NCBI GenBank assembly: GCA_002342065.1
Contig: DDPF01000013.1
Coordinates: 310,001 to 374,000, forward strand
Reading direction: 5' to 3'
From: Bacteroidetes bacterium UBA2475
Lineage (GTDB): Bacteria > Bacteroidota > Bacteroidia > B-17B0 > Aurantibacillaceae
DNA: 64,000 bases
Below, piece by piece: positions 32,398-41,800 of the stretch. A program made the position numbers and the translations under genes. The notes beneath the pieces were generated by a model. That model was not told where the DNA came from. It saw only the letters and a list, made by a program, of their open reading frames with translations, and did no database searches. Each line of letters starts with the position of its first letter. Within the stretch, counting starts at the first letter, position 1.

Positions 32398-33876
32398 ATG
32401 AGCAAGGTTATTACACCACAAGAGCAAGATTACAGTAAATGGTACAATGATATTGTTGTTGAAGCAGACATGGCCGACCATAGTGCCGTTAGAGGTTGCA
32501 TGGTTATTAAACCGCATGGTTACGCCATTTGGGAAAAAATGCAACAAACATTAGATAAAATGTTTAAAGATACTGGGCATGTTAATGCCTATTTTCCTTT
32601 ATTCATTCCAAAAAGTTTGTTTGAGGCTGAAGAAAAAAATGCAGAAGGTTTTGCAAAAGAATGCGCCGTTGTAACTCACTATAGATTAAAAACAGATCCT
32701 CAAAATCCGGGTAAATTAATTGTTGACCCTGAAGCAAAACTCGAAGAAGAATTGATCGTTCGCCCAACCAGCGAAGCTATTATTTGGAATACTTACAAGG
32801 GCTGGATACAAAGTTACCGCGACCTGCCTTTATTGATAAATCAATGGGCTAATGTGGTACGTTGGGAAATGCGTACACGTTTGTTTTTGCGTACTGCCGA
32901 ATTTTTATGGCAAGAAGGACACACTGCACACGAAACAAAAGAAGAAGCTATTGAAGAATCTAAAAAGATGTTGGAAGTGTACGCTGATTTTGTAGAGAAT
33001 TGGATGGCAATGCCTGTAATAAAAGGTTATAAAACACCAAACGAACGTTTTGCAGGCGCCGATGATACTTATACCATTGAAGCGCTGATGCAGGACGGTA
33101 AAGCTTTACAAGCAGGAACATCGCACTTTTTAGGGCAAAATTTTGCCAAAGCTTTTGATGTAAAATTCGCTAATAAAGAAGGTAAGTTAGATTACGTTTG
33201 GGCAACAAGCTGGGGCGTTAGTACACGTTTAATGGGCGCTTTAATTATGAGTCATAGCGATAATCATGGGCTTGTTATTCCGCCAAAATTAGCGCCAACA
33301 CAGGTTGTAATTGTGCCAATCTATAAGACCGAAGAGGGTTTAAATAAAATAAACGAATTTGCAAATTCACTTAAAGTAAAACTTCAGGCAAAAAATATAT
33401 CTGTAAAATACGATAACCGCGATTCACAACGTCCGGGTTTTAAATTTGCAGAACATGAGTTAAAAGGTACACCTGTGCGTATTGCTATTGGTGAAAGAGA
33501 TCTGGCTAACGGAACGGTTGAAGTGGCGCGTCGCGACCTTTTAAGCAAAGAGATCATTAAAATGGAAGACGTTGAAGCATACGTTGCCAAATTGCTGGAA
33601 GACATTCAAACGAATCTTTATACCAAAGCACTTGAAAGAACAAAGTCTAATACGCACAAAGTTGAATCGTACGATGAGTTTAAAAAAGTGTTGGACGAAA
33701 AAGCTGGCTTTATTTTAGCGCATTGGGACGGTACTTCTGAAACAGAAGAAAAAATTAAGAATGAAACTAAGGCAACCATTCGTTGCATTCCGTTAAATAA
33801 CCCGTTAGAGAACGGCGTTTGCATTTACAGTGGAAAACCCAGCACGCAAAGGGTATTATTTGCCAGAGCTTATTAA
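32398..33876 (+). CDS. proS: Prolyl-tRNA synthetase, archaeal/eukaryotic-like type
   Basis: This 492-residue class II synthetase has motif 2 around NVVRWEMRTRLFLRTAEFLWQEGHTAHETKEEA and motif 3 in SWGVSTRLMGALIMSHSDNHGLVIPP. It also has the anticodon-binding domain and the archaeal-type C-terminal extension ending in Tyr (VLFARAY), with no YbaK editing insertion. It charges tRNA-Pro. Bacteroidota commonly carry this type rather than the bacterial one. The 5' gap of 139 bp is shared with the divergent low-complexity lipoprotein gene. Confidence 0.96.
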   Translation: MSKVITPQEQDYSKWYNDIVVEADMADHSAVRGCMVIKPHGYAIWEKMQQTLDKMFKDTGHVNAYFPLFIPKSLFEAEEKNAEGFAKECAVVTHYRLKTDPQNPGKLIVDPEAKLEEELIVRPTSEAIIWNTYKGWIQSYRDLPLLINQWANVVRWEMRTRLFLRTAEFLWQEGHTAHETKEEAIEESKKMLEVYADFVENWMAMPVIKGYKTPNERFAGADDTYTIEALMQDGKALQAGTSHFLGQNFAKAFDVKFANKEGKLDYVWATSWGVSTRLMGALIMSHSDNHGLVIPPKLAPTQVVIVPIYKTEEGLNKINEFANSLKVKLQAKNISVKYDNRDSQRPGFKFAEHELKGTPVRIAIGERDLANGTVEVARRDLLSKEIIKMEDVEAYVAKLLEDIQTNLYTKALERTKSNTHKVESYDEFKKVLDEKAGFILAHWDGTSETEEKIKNETKATIRCIPLNNPLENGVCIYSGKPSTQRVLFARAY

Positions 33877-33887
33877 AACCAAACGCC

Positions 33888-34610
33888 ATGAGCAGCGAAC
33901 AGGAAAAAAAACAGAATGAGAGTATTATAAAATTATTGTCAGAGAAATCTGTAATGAAACAGGATGTGTATACAAACACCATTAATGTTTTTAACGAACT
34001 GAAAGATATTTTAAGATCAAGAGCGGATGAATTAGGTAGCGAGATCTCAAAAATAGATAAACGTGTGCATATTTATTACAAGGATGTTAGTCTGCAGGAT
34101 ATGTACTTAAAAGTTGCCGGCGATATTTTAGATTTCCAGATGCACTCCAATGTTTTTGAGTTCGATAAATCACACCCCATGTATAAGACCGGTTATATTA
34201 AAAGTAACGATCTTAATTCTTTCAGCGGTATTATTAGCGTTTATAATTTTTTGGCCGATTCGTATAAATATAATCGTTTAAACGACCTCGGATATTTAAT
34301 TGCGCGCATATTTGTGAATCGCGAAAAAAAATTCTTTTTAGAGACCCGCACGCAAATAGGTTACAAATACAATTCATTTAGTTTAGAGCCTGTTTCAAAA
34401 GAACAGTTAACTGATATCATTAACGAACTTATTATTTATTCTATCACTTTCGATCTGTTCACTCCTCCTTTTGATGCTGTAAAACATGTAACAGTTGCCG
34501 AGATCCAGGAAAAATCAAGCAGTAGTGCATTAAGAACAGGCAAACGTTTAGGTTATTCAAGTTCATCAGGCAGTTCATTAAGTACGTTTGATGACGAAGT
34601 GAATTTGTAA
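33888..34610 (+). CDS. Conserved hypothetical protein
   Basis: This 240-residue soluble protein has a helical first third (KKQNESIIKLLSEKSVMKQDVYTNTINVFNELKDIL) and a mixed middle with KRVHIYYKDVSLQDMYLKVAGDILDFQMHSNVFEF. The C-terminus is Ser-rich (EKSSSSALRTGKRLGYSSSSGSS). I recognise no catalytic motif. The ATG at 33888 is 11 bp after proS; the frame is open earlier but inside proS. Conservation next to proS suggests a real gene, probably co-transcribed. Confidence 0.72.
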   Translation: MSSEQEKKQNESIIKLLSEKSVMKQDVYTNTINVFNELKDILRSRADELGSEISKIDKRVHIYYKDVSLQDMYLKVAGDILDFQMHSNVFEFDKSHPMYKTGYIKSNDLNSFSGIISVYNFLADSYKYNRLNDLGYLIARIFVNREKKFFLETRTQIGYKYNSFSLEPVSKEQLTDIINELIIYSITFDLFTPPFDAVKHVTVAEIQEKSSSSALRTGKRLGYSSSSGSSLSTFDDEVNL

Positions 34611-34658
34611 ACAATACATCTAAAAAAATATATTTGTTTTGTCAAATCGCTAATACCA

Positions 34659-35210
34659 TTACAGTCTTAAGACACATCTTTCATTTTCCAGCATCTTATC
34701 TTCTGGTTCAACAAGTAAAGAAATCCGTACATCCTGCATAGCTTTTTTATAGCTTACTCTTAACTCTTTACGTTTAATGGCTTCTAAAAAGCGTTTTACT
34801 TCTTCCTTGGTCTCTAAAATTAAACCCGGCACTTTTGTTGGTTTGCCGCTGGCATCTTTTGCCACCATGGTAAAGTAAGAAGTGTTTGTATGTTTTACAG
34901 TGCCTATCAGAAAATTCTCAGCTATAACTTTAATTCTTATAACCATGGAGGAAGTGCCAACATAATTTACAGAGGCATATAATGTTACCATCTCACCAAC
35001 TTCTATGGGATCAATAAACTCAACATTCTCAACCGAAACAGTAACGCAATAATTGCTGGCATGCTTTGAAGCGCAGGCATAAGCAACTTTATCCATTAAG
35101 GATAAAATAATACCACCATGGATCTTGCCACCAAAATTAGCGTAGGCCGGTATCATTAATTCACTAACGGTTGTGGCAGAGTAGCTTACTTCTTTAAAAT
35201 TATCTTCCAT
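34659..35210 (-). CDS. Hotdog-fold acyl-CoA thioesterase
   Basis: This 183-residue protein has the hotdog motif FGGKIHGGIILSLMDKVAYACASKHA followed by VENVEFIDPIEVGEMVTLYASVNYVGTSSMVIRIKV, the layout of YciA/BACH-type acyl-CoA thioesterases. The catalytic Asp is likely in LMDKV. It hydrolyses acyl-CoA to free fatty acid and CoA in the cytoplasm. The final 30 residues are extra and basic. It is convergent with the upstream hypothetical gene and divergent from the glycosyltransferase. Confidence 0.88.
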   Translation of the reverse strand: MEDNFKEVSYSATTVSELMIPAYANFGGKIHGGIILSLMDKVAYACASKHASNYCVTVSVENVEFIDPIEVGEMVTLYASVNYVGTSSMVIRIKVIAENFLIGTVKHTNTSYFTMVAKDASGKPTKVPGLILETKEEVKRFLEAIKRKELRVSYKKAMQDVRISLLVEPEDKMLENERCVLRL

Positions 35211-35278
35211 AACTGAAAATTAGGAAATATTAACCTAGGAAACAATTTCTTACAGAATAAAAAAGTATTTTTATAGCG

Positions 35279-36424
35279 GTGGAAAACAAACAACACTTAA
35301 AAATATTTATAGTAGGTCCCGCCTACCCGCTTCGTGGTGGCCCTGCGCAATTTAACGAGAACCTTTGCGCCGAGTTAAATAAAGCGGGACATGATGCGCA
35401 AATAATTTCATACTCCTTACAATATCCAAATTTTTTATTTCCGGGTTCTACACAGTTTGAAACAAGCGGTAAAGCGCCTGAGGGAATAAAGATCCACACA
35501 ATAGTAAATACAGTAAACCCTTTTAACTGGTTTAAAGTGGCGAGTTTCATTAAAAAAGAAAAGCCCGATTTTATTTTGTTTCGCTATTGGTTACCCTTCT
35601 TTGGTCCGGCTTTAGGAACTATCGGACGTTTAGTAAGATCCAAAACAAAAGTACTGGCACTAACGGATAACATCATTCCGCATGAAAAACGTTTTGGCGA
35701 TAAACCTTTTACCAATTATTTTGTGAAAAGTTGTCATGGTTTTATTGCCATGAGTAAAACAGTTTTAAACGATATCTCAAAATTTTCTGATACAAAAAAC
35801 AAAGCCTATTCCCCTCACCCAATGTATGAAACATACGGTGCGAGTGTTACTATGGAGGAAGCGCGTAAAAAATTAAATTTAAATAGTAACGATAAAATTA
35901 TTTTATTCTTTGGTTTGATCCGTCATTACAAAGGACTGGATATTTTAATGGAGGCCATGGCGCATACTGAAATAAAAAAAGAGAAGATAAAATTATTGAT
36001 AGCCGGAGAGTTTTACGAAGACAAACAACCTTATTTGGATCTTATTCAAAAACATAATTTACAAGATCAGGTAATACTTCACGATAAATTTATTGCAAAC
36101 GAAGATGTAAGATATTATTTCTGCGCCAGTAATTTAGTAGCACAAACTTACAGGAATGCCACCAACAGCGGCGTTACCATGGTAGGCTACTTTTATGAGA
36201 AACCAATGCTGGTTACTAATGTTGGCGGACTGGCAGAAATTGTTCCCAACGAAAAATGTGGTTATGTGGTTGATACTTCCGTTCCAAAGATCTCAGAAAA
36301 AATAATTGATTACTTCTCAAAAAATAAAGAAGCGGAGTTCACACAAAACGTAAAACTCGAAAAGAAAAAATATGAGTGGACAGAGTTTATTCGTGTGTTG
36401 CTTGATCTATATAGAACATCCTAA
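35279..36424 (+). CDS. Family 4-like glycosyltransferase
   Basis: This 381-residue protein has the GT4 N-terminal nucleotide-sugar fold (FIVGPAYPLRGGPAQFNENLCAELNKAGHDAQIISY), the linker ILFFGLIRHYKGLDILMEAM, and the C-terminal donor site region with NSGVTMVGYFYEKPMLVTNVGGLAEIV. It probably transfers a sugar from a nucleotide donor to a lipid or glycan at the inner membrane. The start is GTG at 35279, since no ATG is available before the first strand. It is followed by the repeat-rich gap before the condensin operon. Confidence 0.85.
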   Translation: MENKQHLKIFIVGPAYPLRGGPAQFNENLCAELNKAGHDAQIISYSLQYPNFLFPGSTQFETSGKAPEGIKIHTIVNTVNPFNWFKVASFIKKEKPDFILFRYWLPFFGPALGTIGRLVRSKTKVLALTDNIIPHEKRFGDKPFTNYFVKSCHGFIAMSKTVLNDISKFSDTKNKAYSPHPMYETYGASVTMEEARKKLNLNSNDKIILFFGLIRHYKGLDILMEAMAHTEIKKEKIKLLIAGEFYEDKQPYLDLIQKHNLQDQVILHDKFIANEDVRYYFCASNLVAQTYRNATNSGVTMVGYFYEKPMLVTNVGGLAEIVPNEKCGYVVDTSVPKISEKIIDYFSKNKEAEFTQNVKLEKKKYEWTEFIRVLLDLYRTS

Positions 36425-36431
36425 AAAATTT

Positions 36432-36570
36432 ACCACATAGACACATAGTTTTTTCATAGTTCAAACTAAATTTTCCAAAGTAAAACATAGGATTTTCTTC
36501 GCTAGCGAAGAAAACGCTATGTGCTTCTGTTCTGCGTTTAGCTATATCTTTTTCTATGTGTCTATGTGGT
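36432..36570. repeat. Nested palindromic element upstream of the condensin-like operon
   Basis: ACCACATAGACACATAG (36432-36448) is the exact reverse complement of CTATGTGTCTATGTGGT (36554-36570). Between them lies a perfect 22-bp palindrome (36493-36514, centre GCTAGC), itself flanked by ACATAG/CTATGT (36485-36490, 36517-36522). The rest of the 392-bp gap (36571-36816) holds a TTAGTG-rich stretch and no ORF. Confidence 0.8.
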
Positions 36571-36816
36571 TAAAAAACATTGTGTTAATCTTAGTGCCCC
36601 TTTGTGCCCTTAGTGTCTTAGTGGTTTTAGAGATACTTATCAACAGCCTGTTAATTCATTATAACACATGTTAATACTTTAATTTATCAGGTAACCCTCT
36701 CCAATACCTTTAAAATCAAGGCTTTTAGCCAAAAAAGTTAATTACTTCTTTTTTTGTTAATAAAGGCATTTCGCCACAAAGCCAAGCATTCGTATTTTTA
36801 GTAATTAGGTATAAAA

Positions 36817-38073
36817 ATGGCACTACAGGTCAATATTAACGATATTCTCTCTCAACTCTACCACCAACGTGGCGTAGTTGAGTTTCTATTTGCTAACCGT
36901 GAGAACATTACGGTTAACGAATTATTGTCGCGCGAAGATATTTCGGCGGAACAATATCAAAAATTAAAATCACTCGATCTTATTTACGAATATGAGAACA
37001 TTGTTAGTCTAAACGACGCAGTGGTATCCATGTTCGAAGATTTTATGGAGATCGGTGAAGTAACGCCGGGCTTCATAAACGATTACATTAACGAGTTAAA
37101 CCGTCACATCCGTTTCTACCAGGAAGCCCGCGAAATGCGATTCCTGCGTAGCATCAAAAAATATTTAAAACGTATCAATGCCACGCTAACCCGCGAGATC
37201 ATTAAGCTTCAGAAAAATGTAGATGATACCTACAAGAACGAAAGTAATTACCGTATCAAGCTACAAAAGCTTGAAGACTATAGGGAAAAGCGTGATACCA
37301 TCATCGAGTTCATTAAAAAAACCTCTGATGTTGTTGAAGACACAAGAGCATTATTCACCTTAACTAACGATTCGGAGCTTTACGGAATTGTTTCTGCTTT
37401 AAAAGCGAGTTTAATTGAGAATTTAGATTACCTGATCGAGATCCAAACAGACATCACTGATTTCATCAACAAGATCATGTTCCAGATAGACGTTTACAAA
37501 AAAGCACAACGACTAAAAGAGATCAAAGAACACGGTTCGCTTTACTACCGCACTAATTTTAAAGAGATTGTTTCAAACATAAATACACTTAAACACAACG
37601 GACACAAAACACCGAAAACTAAGATCGCTATCGAATTTTTATATACCGATGACGGACACGTTTTGTGTAAACGTATTGCCGAAAAATACAAACTCACCCG
37701 CTTAATGGTGCGTGGTATTGCAGGCAAAATGGCTGGCGATTTTAAGGACAAAGGTTTAGAACAACAAATAAAATTAGATACCGAAAAACTGGTGGAACGT
37801 TTTTTAATACAAACAAAAGCTAATTTATTTGAGTACCTGATGGATTACAAGTTCCCTAAAGCAATTGGCACCGTTACGTTTGAAGACAGGCTCTCGTTGT
37901 TTGTTGAGATCGCCATGGAATACCAAAATGACCTTGATTTTAAATACCGTTTACAATATTACGATTACAATGATACAGGCAGCGATGTAAAAAAACGTTT
38001 AGGTTACACATTGATACTTCCGCTAAAAGACAAAGCGAAGAAAAAGGAGAAAGCTAAAAAGGAAGAAGGATAA
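36817..38073 (+). CDS. MksF/JetA-like kleisin subunit of a condensin-like complex
   Basis: This 418-residue protein has a short winged-helix-like N-terminus (FANRENITVNELLSREDISAEQYQKL), long helices through the middle (about 100-230; RFLRSIKKYLKRINATLTREIIKLQKN) and a lysine-rich tail (KKKEKAKKEEG). It is followed by a MukE-size gene and a SMC-like ATPase, which matches the MksF-MksE-MksB (JetA-JetB-JetC) gene order. The kleisin would bridge the two ATPase heads. Identification rests mainly on gene order, size and helical layout; a profile search would be decisive. It lies 246 bp after the palindromic element. Arg is mostly CGT, as in neighbouring core genes. Confidence 0.65.
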   Translation: MALQVNINDILSQLYHQRGVVEFLFANRENITVNELLSREDISAEQYQKLKSLDLIYEYENIVSLNDAVVSMFEDFMEIGEVTPGFINDYINELNRHIRFYQEAREMRFLRSIKKYLKRINATLTREIIKLQKNVDDTYKNESNYRIKLQKLEDYREKRDTIIEFIKKTSDVVEDTRALFTLTNDSELYGIVSALKASLIENLDYLIEIQTDITDFINKIMFQIDVYKKAQRLKEIKEHGSLYYRTNFKEIVSNINTLKHNGHKTPKTKIAIEFLYTDDGHVLCKRIAEKYKLTRLMVRGIAGKMAGDFKDKGLEQQIKLDTEKLVERFLIQTKANLFEYLMDYKFPKAIGTVTFEDRLSLFVEIAMEYQNDLDFKYRLQYYDYNDTGSDVKKRLGYTLILPLKDKAKKKEKAKKEEG

Positions 38074-38154
38074 TAAAGATAAAGGAATCAAGACAGCAAG
38101 ACGCAAGACTGAAGCCAACACGAAACACGAAATAAAAAATAATTAATAGATAAA

Positions 38155-38763
38155 ATGTTAGCAGAAGATTTTAATTTACCAAAACAAACCCACGATATTT
38201 TCGGCATAATGGCCCGTGGAAATTTTATTTCCAGCAATGGCTCTAAAGACGGGATGAACCGTTTATACGACATTGTAAATAATCCCGATAATTTCGACAG
38301 GTTGCAAGCTTATTTTAACGTGATCCGTTACAATATTGAACGTGGAAATAATTTTTTCTATTTCTCAAAATTGCATGAACCAAATTCGGAGCTTGAAAAA
38401 AAATTAGAACGTTTTGAGCGTTACATCGATATTATTGATCTTTTAGCCAGTATGGATAATAAGATCACCATTGGCAGTCGTTTCCGTCCGAGTGAAATTG
38501 CGGAGGAATGTAACGCTAATGTGCGTTTGAAACAAAAATTACAAAAGATCCCATTGTACCGTTCAGAAACATTACATAATAAAGTACGTGAGATCTGCGA
38601 CCTTATGAGCCGTGATTCATACTTAGAAATGGAAGACGAAAAAACAGAATCGTATAAAGTATTGGATTCGTATGCCTATTTATTGGATGTAATTAATTCA
38701 GTAGCCATTTACGAAGATACCACCGGCGGAAGTGATGATGCGCAGGGGCTTATCTATAATTAA
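38155..38763 (+). CDS. MksE/JetB-like condensin subunit
   Basis: This 202-residue mostly helical protein (MLAEDFNLPKQTHDIFGIMARGNFISSNG ... RLYDIVNNPDNFDRLQAYFNVIRYNIERGNNFFYFSK) has the size and placement of MukE/MksE proteins, which have paired winged helices that bind kleisin. The FYFSK segment resembles the conserved core of the MksE family. It lies between the kleisin-like and ATPase genes with 81- and 43-bp gaps. The assignment is by context and pattern. Confidence 0.65.
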   Translation: MLAEDFNLPKQTHDIFGIMARGNFISSNGSKDGMNRLYDIVNNPDNFDRLQAYFNVIRYNIERGNNFFYFSKLHEPNSELEKKLERFERYIDIIDLLASMDNKITIGSRFRPSEIAEECNANVRLKQKLQKIPLYRSETLHNKVREICDLMSRDSYLEMEDEKTESYKVLDSYAYLLDVINSVAIYEDTTGGSDDAQGLIYN

Positions 38764-38806
38764 TAATTGAGAATTTAAAAGTTAAAAGAGAAATAAGATT
38801 TAGAGA

Positions 38807-41800
38807 ATGGAAAATAACTGTAGAATATTAAATAGAATTGTTGAGATAAATATTTCCAACGTAAAGTATGCCGATATTGAACTAAGCGGTAATACTTGTT
38901 TTGTTGGGACAAATAACTTTGGTAAGACCTCTTTGCAGCGTGCCATCTTGTTCTTTTACAGCGCTAATAGCCGTGGCTTGGGGATCTCAGCTTCTCAAAA
39001 ACCATTTGAGGAACACTACTTTCGTTACGAGAATTCTTATTTGATATATGAAATTGCAACTGAGGACAAATCCTTTTTTGTAATAGTATACCGTCACAAT
39101 AAACTGGTTTTTCGTTTTGTGGATGCACCTTATAATCCTGATTTCTTTTTCACGGCTAATGATGAAGCTATGAAAATAAAAGAGATCATTTCTAATTTCG
39201 AAAAACGTGGTATTTATATCTCTAACCAAATTGATACATTTGAACGTTACCGTAATATTATTTACGGAACAGAAACAGACAAACAATTATCGAAATTCCA
39301 TTTATTAAAAGGTAACGAGAAATATCAAAACATTCCAAAATCAATTACAAACGTATTCTTATCTTCTAAAAGCAGTGTAGATTCTCGTTTTATAAAAGAT
39401 TTTATTGCCAACTCGTTAACAACAGAAAGCAGCTCTATTAAATTAGAACAGGTAGAACGTCAGTTACGTCAGTTCAACGAGAAGTATTCGGATATTGAGA
39501 CCTATTTGAAAAAAGAATCGCAGCAGTTAATTGAATTGATCGATAAAAAATACGACCAGGTGCACATGCTTAAAGGCGCGCAAATGGAAATGGCCGATAA
39601 GTTAGGAAGCAGTTTACGTTTTGCTGAAACACAAAACGAATCTATTCGTGAAGCAGCTAAAAAGAAAGAAGAAGAATTGGATGCTCTAACTACCGAGCAC
39701 GATACTTTAAAAGAAAATATTGAAAGCAAACAAAACGATATTCGTGAAGAGATAGGTTATTACGACCGTACCATTCGCGATGCTAACAAAAAATTAAAAG
39801 CATATAAAGAACAAAACGTTGAAGAAGCCCTTGAGAAAAATCAGGAACGCGAAAAATTACAGGTTGAATTAAATATCGCGCGTCGTGAGTACGAAAGTTT
39901 AACTTCTAACGTAGCGAGCATCGAAATGAAATACTCTACTTTAATAGAGCAATTACGTAACGATAAAAGCGCTTACATTAATAAGATCAACTCACGCACC
40001 AGCGAGATCTTTAATCACTATAACGAACTACAATTACTTCAAAAGAACGAATACAACAAACGCGACGCAGAATTAAAACAAAAACGCGACGAGAGTTTTA
40101 ATGAAGTAAACTCTGAAGTAACAGCAAAACAAATTGAGTTCAACGAATTAAAAAGTGAGGAAAAAGTTATCCGCACTACCCGCTTCTACGAACAAGAGAT
40201 AAAAGATCTTGAAAGCGAATTAGCCGAACTCCGCGCTGTGAGCTACAAGAACAAAAGTGAGCGTGCCATTAAACAGAACATTGCACAAACTATGCAACGT
40301 GAGTGGGAAGCTTTAGAACAAAAATTAAAAAGCTCATTAAGCAACCGCATTAACCAAACCAACAATGAAATAATTAAGTTGAAGAACGAAATTAAAGACA
40401 TTGAAGTTAAATTAAATGTGCAACACGATGCCTTTTACGGTTTCTTAGAAAAAAATGTAAAGAACTGGCATAACACTATTGGTAAAGTAGTAAACGAAAA
40501 ATTATTATTCCGTACCGATATTACTCCTGAAATGAAACAGGAAACTGCCGATACATTATATGGTATCAGTTTAAATTTAGAAACTGTTGAAGTAGTTTCT
40601 AAATCTATTGAAGAATACCAATTTGAAAAGAACGAACGTCTTGCCGCAATTCGTGATCTTGAAGAGTCGTTAAATGCTTTTCAAACAGCTAATAACGAAG
40701 AAAAAATGTTGGCTGCCGATAAATTCGGTAAGCAATTAGGCGAAATGAAAGAAGATGTGAAGGTACTTACCTACTCTTTAGAATTAGCCGACAAACGCGA
40801 ACATAAATTAGGCAGCGAATTGGAAGAATGGAGACATAAAGCAGGTGTTGAAATTGAGCAATCGTTAACCGGTAACCGTCAGCGTTTAAATATTATTGAA
40901 GAAGAATTAACGCTTTTAAATAAAAAGAAAAATAATTTACTTGCCGATTTTAATAATCAGTTCGATAAATTAAAAGTTTATAACGAAGAGCGTTTAGCTG
41001 AATTAAAAGAAAGACAAGAAACAGAGATCTCCGAACTGGAAGTTGAAAAGAAGAACCAGGTAAAAGATTATGAAGATAAAGAAGACGAACTTTCTAAAGA
41101 AAAAGATAAGAACTTTAAAAGCAAAGGTGTTGACGCAAAACAATTAAAAGGCGTTGAGACCCGCATGAAAGAGATACAGGAAGCTTTAAAAGAAATTGAG
41201 CAATACGCGCAAATTGTAAGCGATTATTTAAAAGATAAGCGCGAGATCTTTGATAAGCTACCTGACTTTATTCAAAAGAAAGAAGAATTTGTAAAAAGCA
41301 ATAACGACTTAAATACACAGGTTGAAGAAGCTACACGTAAATTTAATTCAAAACGTATGGAGTTGAATAAACAAAAACGTGCGTTCGACGAAGAATTAAT
41401 TGATTTTAATAACGGTATTAATTTTTATAGCAATAATTTCCGTGAGACTCCGGTTTATACCAAGTATTCAGATATTATAGAACGTGCAGAAGCAAAACGC
41501 ACCAACTATAATATTATGGACCTTTGTACACAATTATTAAAGAATGATTCGCACTTTAACGAAGAGTACGGTGCGTTCCAACGTTATGTGAACGAGTTTG
41601 CCGGTAAATTTAAAATTGATAATCACTTTAACTTTGTTATTCGTAACGATGCGTCGCAAGGTGAATACGAACGTTTTGCGCAGAACTTACGCTCGTTCAT
41701 TAACGAAAATAAAATTGAATTATCGATTGCAGAAACAGCCACGCAAATTGGTTTAGTGACTGATAGTATTGCAACAAAAGTAAAAGAGCTTAGCGGACAA

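Noticed and set aside
33819..33887. Longer start of the 33888 gene
   Set aside because: It lies within proS, and the ATG at 33888 comes 11 bp after the proS stop.
38987..39286. Antisense frame inside the SMC gene
   Set aside because: It is a shadow ORF in a long conserved coding region.
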